DNA from: Flavobacterium cheniae
GTDB lineage: Bacteria > Bacteroidota > Bacteroidia > Flavobacteriales > Flavobacteriaceae
Length of the DNA stretch: 64,000 nt
Assembly (NCBI RefSeq): GCF_004363695.1
Contig: NZ_SNZC01000002.1
Span: 62,001-126,000 of the forward strand
Direction of reading: 5' to 3'
Part shown: positions 26,756-35,266 of the stretch, piece by piece
Layout: each line of letters begins with the position of its first letter
Position numbering within the stretch: position 1 is the stretch's first letter
Position numbers and translations under genes: made by a program
Notes under the pieces: generated by a model
Seen by the model: the letters and a program-made list of their open reading frames with translations, nothing else
Told to the model about the DNA's origin: nothing
Database searches by the model: none

Positions 26756-26781
26756 CACTTCGACAAGTTCAGTGTGACACT
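26756..26781. repeat. Dispersed intergenic repeat copy 1 (ACAAGTTCAG..TGACA)
   Basis: Directly after the rpoD stop. ACAAGTTCAG (26763-26772) followed by TGTGACA (26773-26779). A second copy, ACAAGTTCAG then CTTGACA, is at 52360-52376. I recall similar sequences scattered between genes in flavobacterial genomes. Confidence 0.45.
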
Positions 26782-26792
26782 ATAAAGACAAC

Positions 26793-26816
26793 AACAGTCT
26801 AAGACTGTTCGTTTTT
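26793..26816 (+). terminator. First terminator after rpoD
   Basis: AACAGTCT (26793-26800) / AGACTGTT (26802-26809), then CGTTTTTT. The apex pairs cannot form because the arms are one base apart, so the effective stem is about 7 bp. Confidence 0.6.
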
Positions 26817-26829
26817 TGATTGATGATTG

Positions 26830-26862
26830 AAACCTCGGCTGATTACCGAGGTTTTATTTTTT
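26830..26862 (+). terminator. Second terminator after rpoD
   Basis: AAACCTCGG (26830-26838) / CCGAGGTTT (26846-26854), 7-nt loop, long T-run (ATTTTTTTTT) following. Confidence 0.88.
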
Positions 26863-26871
26863 TTTAAAAAC

Positions 26872-26981
26872 TTCAAAATTCAACATTCCAAGTTGAATAT
26901 TCAAAATTCAAAAAATAAAAGTTTATAATTTGTACATTTGCAAAAAGATTGAATATTCAATGTTGAACAAAGAATTTTGAA
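26872..26981. repeat. Nested AT-rich inverted repeat around the rpe promoter
   Basis: Outer arms TTCAAAATTC (26872-26881) / GAATTTTGAA (26972-26981). Inner arms ATTCAACATT (26878-26887) / AATGTTGAAC (26959-26968), 9 of 10 paired. GTTGAATATTCAA-type self-complementary units lie in both halves. The rpe minus-7 box lies between the arms. Confidence 0.6.
26933..26940 (+). promoter_or_regulatory. Minus-7 box TACATTTG for rpe
   Basis: Exact TAnnTTTG match 68 bp before the rpe start, inside the nested inverted repeat. No TTG at minus-33. Confidence 0.5.
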
Positions 26982-27008
26982 ATCTGCAACAAACAACATA
27001 ACTACAAC

Positions 27009-27668
27009 ATGAAAAACACACTTATTGCTCCATCAGTTCTTGCAGCTGATTTTGCTAATTTACAACGCGACATCGAAATGATTAATACTAGTGAAGCGGA
27101 TTGGTTTCACATTGATATTATGGATGGCGTTTTTGTTCCAAATATTTCTTTTGGAATGCCTGTTTTAGATGCAATCAACAAACACGCAAAAAAAACTATT
27201 GATGTTCACTTGATGATTGTTGACCCAGATAGATATATTACAACTTTTAAAAAATTAGGAGCTGATGTTTTAACAGTTCATTACGAAGCTTGTACTCATT
27301 TACATAGAACGCTTCAGGCAATCAAAGCAGAAGGCATGAAAGCTGGAGTAGCTTTAAATCCACACACTAACGTAGATTTATTAGAAGATGTGATTCAAGA
27401 TATAGATTTAGTGTGTATTATGAGTGTGAATCCTGGTTTTGGAGGTCAATCTTTCATTGAAAACACTTATGCTAAAGTTGAAAAACTAAAAGCATTAATT
27501 AATAGAAAAAACGCATCCACTTTAATTGAAATTGATGGCGGCGTAACCAATAAAAACGCAAAACAATTAGCTGATGCAGGAGCTGATGTTTTAGTAGCTG
27601 GAAGTTATGTTTTTGGAGCTCAGAACCCAATTGCCACCATTACAGATTTAAAACAAATAACAAAATAA
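27009..27668 (+). CDS. rpe: Ribulose-phosphate 3-epimerase
   Basis: 219 aa TIM-barrel enzyme interconverting ribulose-5-phosphate and xylulose-5-phosphate in the pentose phosphate pathway. Seen: IAPSVLAADFANLQRDIEMI (6-25), the metal-ligand and catalytic segment FHIDIMDGVFVPNISFG (~37-53), DVHLMIVDP (~65-73), MSVNPGFGGQSFI (~138-150), and IDGGVTNKNAKQLADAGADV (~174-193). Full length, single gene unit, with a shared terminator facing the CBS gene. Confidence 0.97.
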   Translation: MKNTLIAPSVLAADFANLQRDIEMINTSEADWFHIDIMDGVFVPNISFGMPVLDAINKHAKKTIDVHLMIVDPDRYITTFKKLGADVLTVHYEACTHLHRTLQAIKAEGMKAGVALNPHTNVDLLEDVIQDIDLVCIMSVNPGFGGQSFIENTYAKVEKLKALINRKNASTLIEIDGGVTNKNAKQLADAGADVLVAGSYVFGAQNPIATITDLKQITK

Positions 27669-27672
27669 TTCA

Positions 27673-27707
27673 AAAAAGCCTAACACTTCAAAATGTTAGG
27701 CTTTTTA
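27673..27707. terminator. Bidirectional terminator between rpe and the CBS gene
   Basis: AAAAAGCCTAACA (27673-27685) / TGTTAGGCTTTTT (27694-27706), 8-nt loop. A-run on one side and T-run on the other, so it works for both convergent genes. Confidence 0.9.
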
Positions 27708-27709
27708 AT

Positions 27710-28129
27710 TTAATATTGATCGATTAAGTATTTAATTAAATCAGTTGTTGTGACTATCCCTACCAACAACTCTCCTTCACAAACAGGAAGCGCATGAAAC
27801 TCTTTAGTCGATAAAATTTGGGCCGCTTCTTTAATAGTGGTTTCAGGAGAAATCGAAACTATTTTTTTAGCCATTACTTGCTCCACTGTAAACATATTAT
27901 ATACCGTAGTATCTACTACATCTTCGTCGTCATCAATAGCATCTGCAAACGAAATGCGCAACAAATCGGTATAACTTAACATTCCCACAATTTTATTACT
28001 GTAAACCACCGGAATGTGTCTTATATGGTGCTTTTTGAACAAGCTTTCCGCTTTTGTTAAATCATCTGATAAGTTCAACTTCACTACATTTTTTGTCATG
28101 ATAGTTGACACGGGCACTTTTTGTTTCAT
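27710..28129 (-). CDS. Tandem CBS-domain protein
   Basis: 139 aa, two CBS domains and nothing else: first ~6-60 (VSTIMTKNVVKLNLSDDLTK, 7-26; HHIRHIPVVYSNKIVGMLSY), second ~78-137 (EQVMAKKIVSISPETTIKEA, FHALPVCEGELLVGIVTTTD). Such stand-alone CBS pairs bind adenine nucleotides and act as regulators; no partner is visible here. Cytoplasmic. An approximate promoter TAACTTTA lies upstream. It starts 69 bp from the end of the M90 peptidase gene on the same strand. Confidence 0.9.
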   Translation of the reverse strand: MKQKVPVSTIMTKNVVKLNLSDDLTKAESLFKKHHIRHIPVVYSNKIVGMLSYTDLLRISFADAIDDDEDVVDTTVYNMFTVEQVMAKKIVSISPETTIKEAAQILSTKEFHALPVCEGELLVGIVTTTDLIKYLIDQY

Positions 28130-28198
28130 AATACCGAAATTTTAATGACATAAAGTTACTCAATATATCGGCACAAAAACATGATAGATATCAGTATT

Positions 28199-29077
28199 TT
28201 AAACTATAGCCGAAATAAAACACTTTTCATTATAATTAATCATATGCTTGACCCTCAAGAATATAGATGGGAATTTTGCCTTGAATTCCTGTGGTGACTC
28301 AAAAAAGTACTCCAATAATACAGCAACAAATTCAAACTGATTTTCGTAAGCATAATCTCTTAAAAATCCAGAATCAATAAGTTTTTGTTTCATCTGTGGA
28401 TTAGACACAATTCGGAATAAACTCTGTAATGATTCATTGAACAAAACAAAAGTAACTTTATCACTTTTTAAAGATTGAATATGAAAAGCGTGTGTAAACT
28501 CATGTAATCCTAAATTCAAATTATCATTATCAATATCAATTCCTTCTTTAAAATGTTTCCAGGAAAAAGCAACATTTTCAAGTCTTGGGTTAAATTCTCC
28601 TTTGTGATAATTTTCTGTTTGAGAAGAATAATAAATATCAGGGAAAATCAAAATAGTTTTAAACAATGGATTCAAATATTCTCGCATTCCAAAAGTCAAC
28701 ATCACGTATGTAGCCGAAATAGTAACTCGCATTTCTTCTGTTACTGATATATCTTGCCCAACAAATTCATAATTTGAAATAAACTTAGCTACTCTGTGCT
28801 CAAAATATTTTTTGTAGCGAGGTTTTAATCGGTTATAAAAAGGAAAATTAATCGTTAAAACTTGCTTTTGACTATCACTTAAATTTCTAAAACTTACATT
28901 AGCAAAAACCACTAAAGGCTTTTTATAGTTTCGTAAATAAATAATTTCCACCACATAAAACGAAAAGAATAGGAATAAACCCATCAGTGGCGCTATCAGA
29001 ATAAACATTCCAATATAGTCGCCTAAAAATAGTTCATATTTGTCTTCTGGATTTAATCCAATTTGTGTACTTATCAT
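28199..29077 (-). CDS. Membrane-anchored M90/MtfA-type zinc peptidase
   Basis: 292 aa from ATG 29077. A TTG at 29113 would add 12 residues, but that stretch is the T-tract of the upstream tRNA terminator, so I prefer the ATG. Seen: N-terminal hydrophobic segments (~24-50), then a soluble domain with zinc motif HEFTH (His192, Glu193, His196) in LNLGLHEFTHAFHIQ, and NPRLENVAFSWKHF upstream of it. MtfA in E. coli is an aminopeptidase linked to the regulator Mlc; that partner is not expected here, so the substrate is unknown. The membrane anchor is an addition relative to soluble MtfA. Confidence 0.82.
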   Translation of the reverse strand: MISTQIGLNPEDKYELFLGDYIGMFILIAPLMGLFLFFSFYVVEIIYLRNYKKPLVVFANVSFRNLSDSQKQVLTINFPFYNRLKPRYKKYFEHRVAKFISNYEFVGQDISVTEEMRVTISATYVMLTFGMREYLNPLFKTILIFPDIYYSSQTENYHKGEFNPRLENVAFSWKHFKEGIDIDNDNLNLGLHEFTHAFHIQSLKSDKVTFVLFNESLQSLFRIVSNPQMKQKLIDSGFLRDYAYENQFEFVAVLLEYFFESPQEFKAKFPSIFLRVKHMINYNEKCFISAIV

Positions 29078-29099
29078 ATTTACAAATAACGCAAAAAAT

Positions 29100-29127
29100 A
29101 AAAAAAACGCCAAGAAATCTTGACGTT
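29100..29127 (-). terminator. Terminator downstream of tRNA-Arg
   Basis: On the minus strand AAACGTCAAG, loop ATTT, CTTGGCGTTT (29104-29127, one G-T pair), followed by an uninterrupted T-run and ATTTTTT. It overlaps a spurious TTG start for the peptidase gene. Confidence 0.85.
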
Positions 29128-29133
29128 TATTTG

Positions 29134-29207
29134 TGACCTCGGCAGGGTTCGAACCTGCAACCCTCAGAGCCGAAATCTGATATTCTATCCAGTTGAACTA
29201 CGAAGCC
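29134..29207 (-). tRNA. tRNA-Arg (anticodon TCG)
   Basis: 74 nt, CCA not encoded. On the minus strand it begins GGCTTCG and ends CGAGGTC plus discriminator A; the acceptor stem pairs fully with wobbles. Anticodon stem TCAGA/TCTGA encloses loop TTTCGGC, giving anticodon TCG (reads CGA). T-arm GCAGG-TTCGAAC-CCTGC is perfect. It lies between the YqeY-like gene and the M90 peptidase gene. Confidence 0.95.
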
Positions 29208-29217
29208 ATTTTAGTGA

Positions 29218-29253
29218 ATAGTAACTAGTGATTAGCTAATTACTAGTTACTAT
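29218..29253. repeat. 18-bp inverted repeat upstream of tRNA-Arg
   Basis: ATAGTAACTAGTGATTAG (29218-29235) against CTAATTACTAGTTACTAT (29236-29253), one mismatch, no loop. It fills the space between the YqeY-like stop codon and the tRNA. No T-run follows, so it is not a standard terminator. Confidence 0.75.
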
Positions 29254-29702
29254 TATACTAATAATTTCTTTACAATTCCAGAAATTACTTTCCCTTCTGC
29301 TTGTCCTCCTATTTGAGCTGAAGCTAATCCCATAACTTTTCCCATAGAAGCAATACCTGAAGCACCTGTTTCAGCTATTATTTTAGCAATTACCGCTTCT
29401 ACTTCTTCTTCTGATAACTGAGCTGGTAAAAACTTCTCAATTACGGCGATTTGTGCTAATTCTGGTTCTGCCAAATCAGGACGATTTTGTGTCGTGAAGA
29501 TTTCAGCACTATCCTTACGCATCTTAACCAAACGTTGTAACATTTTGATCTCTTGATCTTCTGACAAACCATCTCCTGCACCAGCTTCTGTTTTGGCTAA
29601 AATAATTGCCGATTTGATAGCTCTTAATGCTTCTAAAGCTACACTATCTTTTGCCTTCATGGCTTCCTTCATGTGATCCATGATTTTTGCTTCTAAACTC
29701 AT
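29253..29702 (-). CDS. GatB/YqeY domain protein
   Basis: 149 aa soluble helical protein. Seen: SLEAKIMDHMKEAMKAKDSV (2-21), ALRAIKSAIILAKTEAG, a C-terminal ...VMGLASAQIGGQAEGKVISG (~122-141). This is the tail domain of GatB found alone as YqeY; tRNA-related function is suspected but unproven. It follows ftsZ in the same direction, beyond a terminator, and lies just upstream of tRNA-Arg. Promoter box TACCTTTG at 29771-29778. Confidence 0.92.
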   Translation of the reverse strand: MSLEAKIMDHMKEAMKAKDSVALEALRAIKSAIILAKTEAGAGDGLSEDQEIKMLQRLVKMRKDSAEIFTTQNRPDLAEPELAQIAVIEKFLPAQLSEEEVEAVIAKIIAETGASGIASMGKVMGLASAQIGGQAEGKVISGIVKKLLV

Positions 29703-29730
29703 ATTGTATTTTTTATTTATTGTAGTTGAT

Positions 29731-29766
29731 TTATGTCCAAACCCTAGAAAAAGGTTTTACAAACAT
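29731..29766 (-). other. Possible leaderless 11-codon upstream ORF
   Basis: ATG at 29766 lies 4 bp after the TACCTTTG box, so transcription would begin about at this A. It reads 11 codons (MFVKPFSRVWT) and stops at 29731, 28 bp before the YqeY-like start and out of frame with it. Translation is speculative. Confidence 0.25.
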
Positions 29767-29770
29767 GGTG

Positions 29771-29778
29771 CAAAGGTA
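29771..29778 (-). promoter_or_regulatory. Minus-7 box TACCTTTG for the YqeY-like gene
   Basis: Exact TAnnTTTG match 68 bp before the start, directly abutting the ftsZ terminator. Confidence 0.55.
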
Positions 29779-29812
29779 ATAAAAAAACCCGAAAATTGCT
29801 CTTCGGGTTTCT
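29778..29812 (-). terminator. Terminator after ftsZ
   Basis: AAACCCGAA (29785-29793) / TTCGGGTTT (29802-29810), 8-nt loop; a T-run follows on the minus strand. It marks the end of the dcw cluster. Confidence 0.88.
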
Positions 29813-29837
29813 TAGTGTAGGTTAGTTTGTTGTAGAT

Positions 29838-31811
29838 TTAATCCACATTATCGTGTAGGAATGAATTGTTTGAACGCAATTGAATATCGTCGTTACTATC
29901 AGTTCCTAAAGACATTCTAGATTGATTGCTAGCAGTGTTTGGTGTAGATGTTACATCAAACCCCATTCTTTTATAGGCAGGAATTCTTTCAAACTCATCA
30001 ATTTGCGAAGCACTATTGTTGAATTTATGATTGAATTCTTTCATTTTTCTTTTACGTTCGTCGGCTCTAAGTTTTAATGTATCTTCGATTGACATTTCTA
30101 AAGGCGAAGTATTATCTAATTGATGTGCATCTTCAAATTTTTGAACATTCGTTTTCATAGTGAAGTTTAACTCTTCATCAATTGGTTCAGCTACAATTTC
30201 GACTGGCTTAGAAGCTACTAATTCGTTTTCTTTTTCTAAATAATCCTCTAACGAATATTTGATAATTCCGTTTTGATTAACTTCTGTAACCGGAACAACG
30301 TTTATAGGATCTTTTACTTCCATAGCACGTGTTTCAGGCGTTAATTCGAAAACAATTGTATTCTCTTTAACTTCTTCTTTTGCAGCGAATAAATCCAAAG
30401 AAAAACTCACTTCTTCAGTTGCTACAACAAATTCTGGATCTTTTACTTCGATTTCTCTGATTTGAGGTGTAATGATTTCGAAAGTTGGCGCTACATTTGG
30501 GCTAACTACTTCAAAAGTTACATCAATATTCTTTAAAAACTCAGTTGTAGGAACTAAATCAATTGCTGCTACTGGTGTATGAATTTCGAAAACTGGCTCT
30601 TCAACTTCTTCTTCTAAAGTAAAAACAACTTTTTGTTCTACCACTTCATCACAAATAGGATTGATAATATCCGCTTTAATTTCTGTTTCAATTGGAGATT
30701 CAAAAATTGGCTCATTAACCGGAAGACTTGCAATTGTTTTATTCAACAATTCGTGAACAATTTTTTGTTCGTCTTCTAAAGAATGAATAATTTTCTTAGG
30801 CTCCGTATTAACGATTTCTGCTTGTTGTTCGATATTAAAACCTGTAGCAATTACCGTTACCGAAATTGCTTCACCTAAAGCTTCTTCTTCACCAACACCC
30901 ATAATGATGTTTGCGTTGTAACCAGCTTCAGATTGAATGAAATCATTGATTTCTCCGATTTCATCGATTGTGATTTCGTTAGCTTCATCAGTTCCAGAAA
31001 CGATTAACAACAATACGTTTTTAGCACCTGTGATTTTATTATCATTCAATAATGGAGAATCTAATGCGCTTGAAATCGCTTGTTTTGCTCTATCTGAACC
31101 TGCTGCAGTTGCAGAACCCATGATTGCTGTTCCGCTGTTTGACAACACGGTTTTAGCATCTTTAAGGTCAATATTTTGAGTATAGTGGTGTGTAATAACT
31201 TCAGCAATTCCTCTTGACGCAGTAGCTAACACTTCGTCAGCCTTTGAGAAACCAGCTTTGAAACCTAAGTTTCCGTATACTTCACGTAATTTATTATTAT
31301 TGATAACAACTAAAGAATCTACTTGTTTACGTAAACGTTCTACTCCGGCTAACGCTTGCTCAGAGCGAACTTTTCCTTCAAATTGAAAAGGAATCGTAAC
31401 AATACCCACTGTTAAAATGTCACGCTCTTTTGCCAATTGCGCAATTACAGGAGCTGCACCAGTTCCAGTTCCTCCACCCATTCCTGCAGTGATGAAAACC
31501 ATTTTGGTGTTGCTATCCAACATTTTCTCAATTTCAGCGATACTTTCTATTGCAGATTGTTGACCTACTTCAGGGTTTGCGCCCGCACCTAATCCTTCGG
31601 TAAGGTTAACACCCAACTGAATTTTATTCGGTACTGGACTATTTTGTAATGCCTGAGAATCAGTATTACAAACTATAAAATCAACACCTTTAATGCCTTG
31701 TTTAAACATGTGGTTTATGGCATTACTACCTCCACCTCCAACGCCAATTACTTTAATTACGTTAGATTGGTTTTTAGGTAAATCGAATGAAATGTTTCCA
31801 AATTCTGACAT
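29838..31811 (-). CDS. ftsZ: Cell division protein FtsZ
   Basis: 657 aa tubulin-like GTPase forming the division ring. Seen: [18 protein letters not shown] (~18-35), the tubulin signature [13 protein letters not shown] (~112-124), [10 protein letters not shown], then after ~330 a very long acidic linker (about 270 residues, rich in E, V and P). A membrane-partner peptide-like IPAYKRMGF lies at 610-618, followed by ~39 further residues ending SFLHDNVD. Typical FtsZ ends at that peptide. Last gene of the dcw cluster, 11 bp after ftsA. Confidence 0.97.
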   Translation of the reverse strand: MSEFGNISFDLPKNQSNVIKVIGVGGGGSNAINHMFKQGIKGVDFIVCNTDSQALQNSPVPNKIQLGVNLTEGLGAGANPEVGQQSAIESIAEIEKMLDSNTKMVFITAGMGGGTGTGAAPVIAQLAKERDILTVGIVTIPFQFEGKVRSEQALAGVERLRKQVDSLVVINNNKLREVYGNLGFKAGFSKADEVLATASRGIAEVITHHYTQNIDLKDAKTVLSNSGTAIMGSATAAGSDRAKQAISSALDSPLLNDNKITGAKNVLLLIVSGTDEANEITIDEIGEINDFIQSEAGYNANIIMGVGEEEALGEAISVTVIATGFNIEQQAEIVNTEPKKIIHSLEDEQKIVHELLNKTIASLPVNEPIFESPIETEIKADIINPICDEVVEQKVVFTLEEEVEEPVFEIHTPVAAIDLVPTTEFLKNIDVTFEVVSPNVAPTFEIITPQIREIEVKDPEFVVATEEVSFSLDLFAAKEEVKENTIVFELTPETRAMEVKDPINVVPVTEVNQNGIIKYSLEDYLEKENELVASKPVEIVAEPIDEELNFTMKTNVQKFEDAHQLDNTSPLEMSIEDTLKLRADERKRKMKEFNHKFNNSASQIDEFERIPAYKRMGFDVTSTPNTASNQSRMSLGTDSNDDIQLRSNNSFLHDNVD

Positions 31812-31822
31812 AGTATCTCCTT

Positions 31823-33202
31823 TTATTCTGCGTTATCTAAAAATTCTTTAATCTTATCTATATACTTATCAAAAAACGAACGTTTGATTCTATCATCCGT
31901 TGTTTCTGTTTTGATAGGTTGAGTAGCTTTTGGCTCCTCTTTTTCTTCCTCGATAATTGGTTCTTCAACCACAACTTGAGGACGAGCCACCACTACTGGC
32001 TCTTCTTTTTTCATTTCTACAAATGGAGTAGCACTTTTTGTATTGTTTCTAATACTGTTCATTACTAAACCAACTGCTGTAGCATATAATGGACTTGACA
32101 ACTCTTCGTCTGAATCTCCAGCTAAATGCTCGTTTGGATAACCAATTCTAGTATCCATTCCTGTAATGTATTCAACTAGTTGTTTGATGTGTTGCAATTG
32201 CGCTCCACCTCCAGTTAATACAATACCTGCAATTAGTTTTTTCTTAGGATCTTCGTGTCCGTACAATTTAATTTCAGCATATACTTGTTCAATGATTTCC
32301 ACAACTCTAGCGTGAATAATTTTCGACAAGTTTTTTAATGAAATTTCTTTTGGCTCTCTACCTCTTAATCCAGGAATAGAAACAATTTCATTGTCTTTAT
32401 TTTCTCCTGGCCAAGCCGAACCAAAACGAGTTTTCAATAACTCTGCTTGTTTTTCAATAATCGAACATCCTTCTTTAATATCTTCCGTTATCACGTTTCC
32501 TCCAAAAGGAATAACAGCTGTATGACGAATGATTCCATCTTTAAAAATGGCTAAATCGGTTGTTCCTCCACCTATATCTATCAAAGCAACTCCTGCTTCT
32601 TTTTCTTCTTGACTTAATACTGCATCAGCCGAAGCTAATGGTTCTAATGTTAATCCAGATAATTCTAATCCGGCACTTTTGATACATCTTCCTAAATTAC
32701 GAATCGAAGCCGCTTGCCCTACTACTACGTGGAAACTAGATTCTAATCTTCCACCATACATTCCAATAGGTTCTTTAATTTCGGCTTGACCGTCGATTTT
32801 AAATTCTTGTGGTAACACGTGAATAATTTCTTCACCTGGCAACATCGCTAATTTATGAACCTGACCAATCAATGCATCGATATCGGCATCTCCAATTACT
32901 TCTTCTGCATTTGGACGACTGATATAATCACTATGTTGAATACTACGAATGTGTTGCCCAGCAATACCTACCACAACATCATTAATTTTATAACCTGAAT
33001 CATTCTCCGCATCAGCAACTGCTTGCTGAATAGATTGTATGGTTTGTGTAATATTATTTACAACACCTCTATGAACACCCAAGCTTTTAGATTTTCCTAC
33101 TCCAAGAATCTCTAGCTTTCCGTATTCATTCTTCTTCCCTATCATTGCTACAATTTTAGTTGTACCAATGTCTAATCCTACTGCAATGTTGTCTTTGTTC
33201 AT
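31823..33202 (-). CDS. ftsA: Cell division protein FtsA
   Basis: 459 aa actin-like protein anchoring FtsZ to the membrane. Seen: phosphate-1 loop VGLDIGTTKIVAMIG (~8-22), VVGQAASIRNLGRCIKSAGL, phosphate-2 IDIGGGTTDLAIF (~203-215), adenosine loop VLTGGGAQLQHI, an acidic linker (~385-430), and a C-terminal amphipathic helix SFFDKYIDKIKEFLDNAE (~442-459) for membrane binding. It lies between ftsQ (8 bp) and ftsZ (11 bp). Confidence 0.97.
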   Translation of the reverse strand: MNKDNIAVGLDIGTTKIVAMIGKKNEYGKLEILGVGKSKSLGVHRGVVNNITQTIQSIQQAVADAENDSGYKINDVVVGIAGQHIRSIQHSDYISRPNAEEVIGDADIDALIGQVHKLAMLPGEEIIHVLPQEFKIDGQAEIKEPIGMYGGRLESSFHVVVGQAASIRNLGRCIKSAGLELSGLTLEPLASADAVLSQEEKEAGVALIDIGGGTTDLAIFKDGIIRHTAVIPFGGNVITEDIKEGCSIIEKQAELLKTRFGSAWPGENKDNEIVSIPGLRGREPKEISLKNLSKIIHARVVEIIEQVYAEIKLYGHEDPKKKLIAGIVLTGGGAQLQHIKQLVEYITGMDTRIGYPNEHLAGDSDEELSSPLYATAVGLVMNSIRNNTKSATPFVEMKKEEPVVVARPQVVVEEPIIEEEKEEPKATQPIKTETTDDRIKRSFFDKYIDKIKEFLDNAE

Positions 33203-33210
33203 AACTCTAA

Positions 33211-33933
33211 CTATTTCTTACAAACCACTTGTTGTGTAAACATAACGTTTACCTCTTTATAACTTTTAATCAATGTATCTTTTATCGCATGATGAAAAAA
33301 CGCTTTATAATTCTTTAGCTTTTTTTCAACATTTATTGGTTTCCCAAATGCTATTTTATAATCATAACTTCTATTGGTTAACACCACATTTCCTGAAGCC
33401 ATAACCTGTGCGCCAGTAATATTTTTACTTAAGAAATCATCTTTTTTGATTTCGTTAAATAAGAACAAAAACGGCTTGCAATTTTCTTCACTTATTTCGC
33501 CAGTAACTAGCGGAACTCGTGCTGAAAAATTCTCCGACAACGACATTCTATATCCTTTTGAATCAAGATAATAGCTTTCATTATCAGTAATAACTCTTAC
33601 GATTGGGGTCTTTTGAGTAATACGCGTATTTAGAAATCCGTCTACTGTTGAAAAAACTTGTGCTTTTTCAATCATCTCGTGATCATCGAGAACAGTTTCT
33701 AAAGTATTCAAATCTAATTTATCTTTTTGAATTGATGATGTACCTCCCAAATTTTGTATTAACAAGTTATTAACCATTTCATGTGTTAAAAACATATTCT
33801 CATTCGACTCGAATTTGATGTATATCTTACTGATTTTGCGCTCACTATTCCTCTTTACAGAAAAAGAGTAAAGGAAAATCATTGTAAAAATGATTAACAC
33901 CAAGCGAATAGTATGCCAATTAATTCTTTTCAT
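33211..33933 (-). CDS. ftsQ: Cell division protein FtsQ
   Basis: 240 aa bitopic inner-membrane protein of the division complex. Seen: short cytoplasmic N-terminus, one membrane segment (VLIIFTMIFLYSFSV, ~12-26), then a periplasmic region with FtsQ-type features (DDHEMIEKAQVFSTVDGFLN, 93-112; ITQKTPIVRVI; YLDSKGYRM). The POTRA part is weak by eye. Identity also rests on the position between murC and ftsA. Its start overlaps the murC end by 14 bp. Confidence 0.9.
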   Translation of the reverse strand: MKRINWHTIRLVLIIFTMIFLYSFSVKRNSERKISKIYIKFESNENMFLTHEMVNNLLIQNLGGTSSIQKDKLDLNTLETVLDDHEMIEKAQVFSTVDGFLNTRITQKTPIVRVITDNESYYLDSKGYRMSLSENFSARVPLVTGEISEENCKPFLFLFNEIKKDDFLSKNITGAQVMASGNVVLTNRSYDYKIAFGKPINVEKKLKNYKAFFHHAIKDTLIKSYKEVNVMFTQQVVCKK

Positions 33934-35266
33934 GAAGCGCTTTTTTTAGATCTTTTACAAGCTCACCAATGTCGCCTGCGCCAATAGTTATGAACACATC
34001 AGCATCTGAATTTTCAAAAGCCGTGAACAACTCGTCTTTACTTACTAATTTCTTATTTGGATTGTCAATTTTATTCAACAACCAAGTCGAATTTACACCT
34101 TCCATTGGCAACTCGCGAGCAGGATAAATTTCCATCAATAAAATCTCATCAAATTGACTTAAACTTTCTGCAAAACCATCTACAAAATCCTTCGTTCTAC
34201 TGAACAAATGTGGTTGAAAAGCTGCAATTATTTTTTTACCTGGATATAATTCTCGAACCGCTTGATGCACCGCGTTAATTTCAGTTGGATGATGTGCATA
34301 ATCATCAATATAAACTAATTTTTCTTCTCTAATTTGAAATGAAAAACGTCTTCTTACTCCTTTAAAACTTGCTAATGCTGCAATGATTTTTTCATTTGAA
34401 ACACCATAAGATTTCGCCATGGCAAAAGCTAATAATGCGTTAGTCAAATTATGATGGCCAGGTAATCCAAATTTTACATTTTGAACCACTTCAGTTGGTG
34501 TTTTTACGTCAAACACATAAAACCCGTTTTCAATTCGGATGTTTTGAGCCGAAAAATCAGCATCATTGTTTACACCAATCGTATTTCCTTCTAGTGGTAA
34601 ACCTTTGATTACGTATAAATTTTCGCTTGATGTTTTAGCTGCAAATTCTCTGAATGATTCTTCAATACTTGCTGCATCACCATAAATATCTAAATGGTCG
34701 GCATCCATTGAAGTAACGCAAGAAACATTAGGATGTAAATGCAAGAAAGAACGATCAAATTCATCTGCTTCTACAACTGTAACTGTTTTACCTGAACCGA
34801 TTAAATTGGAATTGTAATTTTCAACAATTCCGCCTAAAAAAGCAGTAACATCAACACCACTTTCATATAAAACGTGACCTAAAATACTTGATGTTGTAGT
34901 TTTTCCGTGTGTTCCTGCAACAGCGAAACAATAGGTATCTTTTGTTATGATTCCCAAAACTTCAGCACGTTTTTTAATATTGTATTCTCTTTCAATGAAA
35001 TAGTTCCATTCGGAATGCGAAACTGGAACGGCTGGCGTTACGATTACTAATGTATTTTCTACATAGAAATCGGCTGGAATTAGACTGATATTATCTTCAA
35101 AATGAATTTCTAAACCGATATCTTGCAATTCATCTGTTAACTGCGTTGGTGTTTTGTCATAACCCACTACTTTTTTTCCAATGTATTGAAAATAGCGAGC
35201 AAGAGCACTCATTCCGATGCCTCCGATTCCGATGAAATAAACGTTATGTATTTGATTTAGATTCAT
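33920..35266 (-). CDS. murC: UDP-N-acetylmuramate--L-alanine ligase
   Basis: 448 aa. Adds L-alanine to UDP-MurNAc, first step of peptide stem synthesis. Seen: Rossmann GIGGIGMSALARYF (~13-26), ATP loop AVAGTHGKTTTSSILGHVLY (~115-134), VVEADEFDRSFLHLHP (~160-175), YIDDYAHHPTEINAV (~318-332). It overlaps ftsQ by 14 bp. Unlike the rest of the cluster, 98 bp of repeat-bearing DNA separates it from murG. Confidence 0.97.
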   Translation of the reverse strand: MNLNQIHNVYFIGIGGIGMSALARYFQYIGKKVVGYDKTPTQLTDELQDIGLEIHFEDNISLIPADFYVENTLVIVTPAVPVSHSEWNYFIEREYNIKKRAEVLGIITKDTYCFAVAGTHGKTTTSSILGHVLYESGVDVTAFLGGIVENYNSNLIGSGKTVTVVEADEFDRSFLHLHPNVSCVTSMDADHLDIYGDAASIEESFREFAAKTSSENLYVIKGLPLEGNTIGVNNDADFSAQNIRIENGFYVFDVKTPTEVVQNVKFGLPGHHNLTNALLAFAMAKSYGVSNEKIIAALASFKGVRRRFSFQIREEKLVYIDDYAHHPTEINAVHQAVRELYPGKKIIAAFQPHLFSRTKDFVDGFAESLSQFDEILLMEIYPARELPMEGVNSTWLLNKIDNPNKKLVSKDELFTAFENSDADVFITIGAGDIGELVKDLKKALHEKN

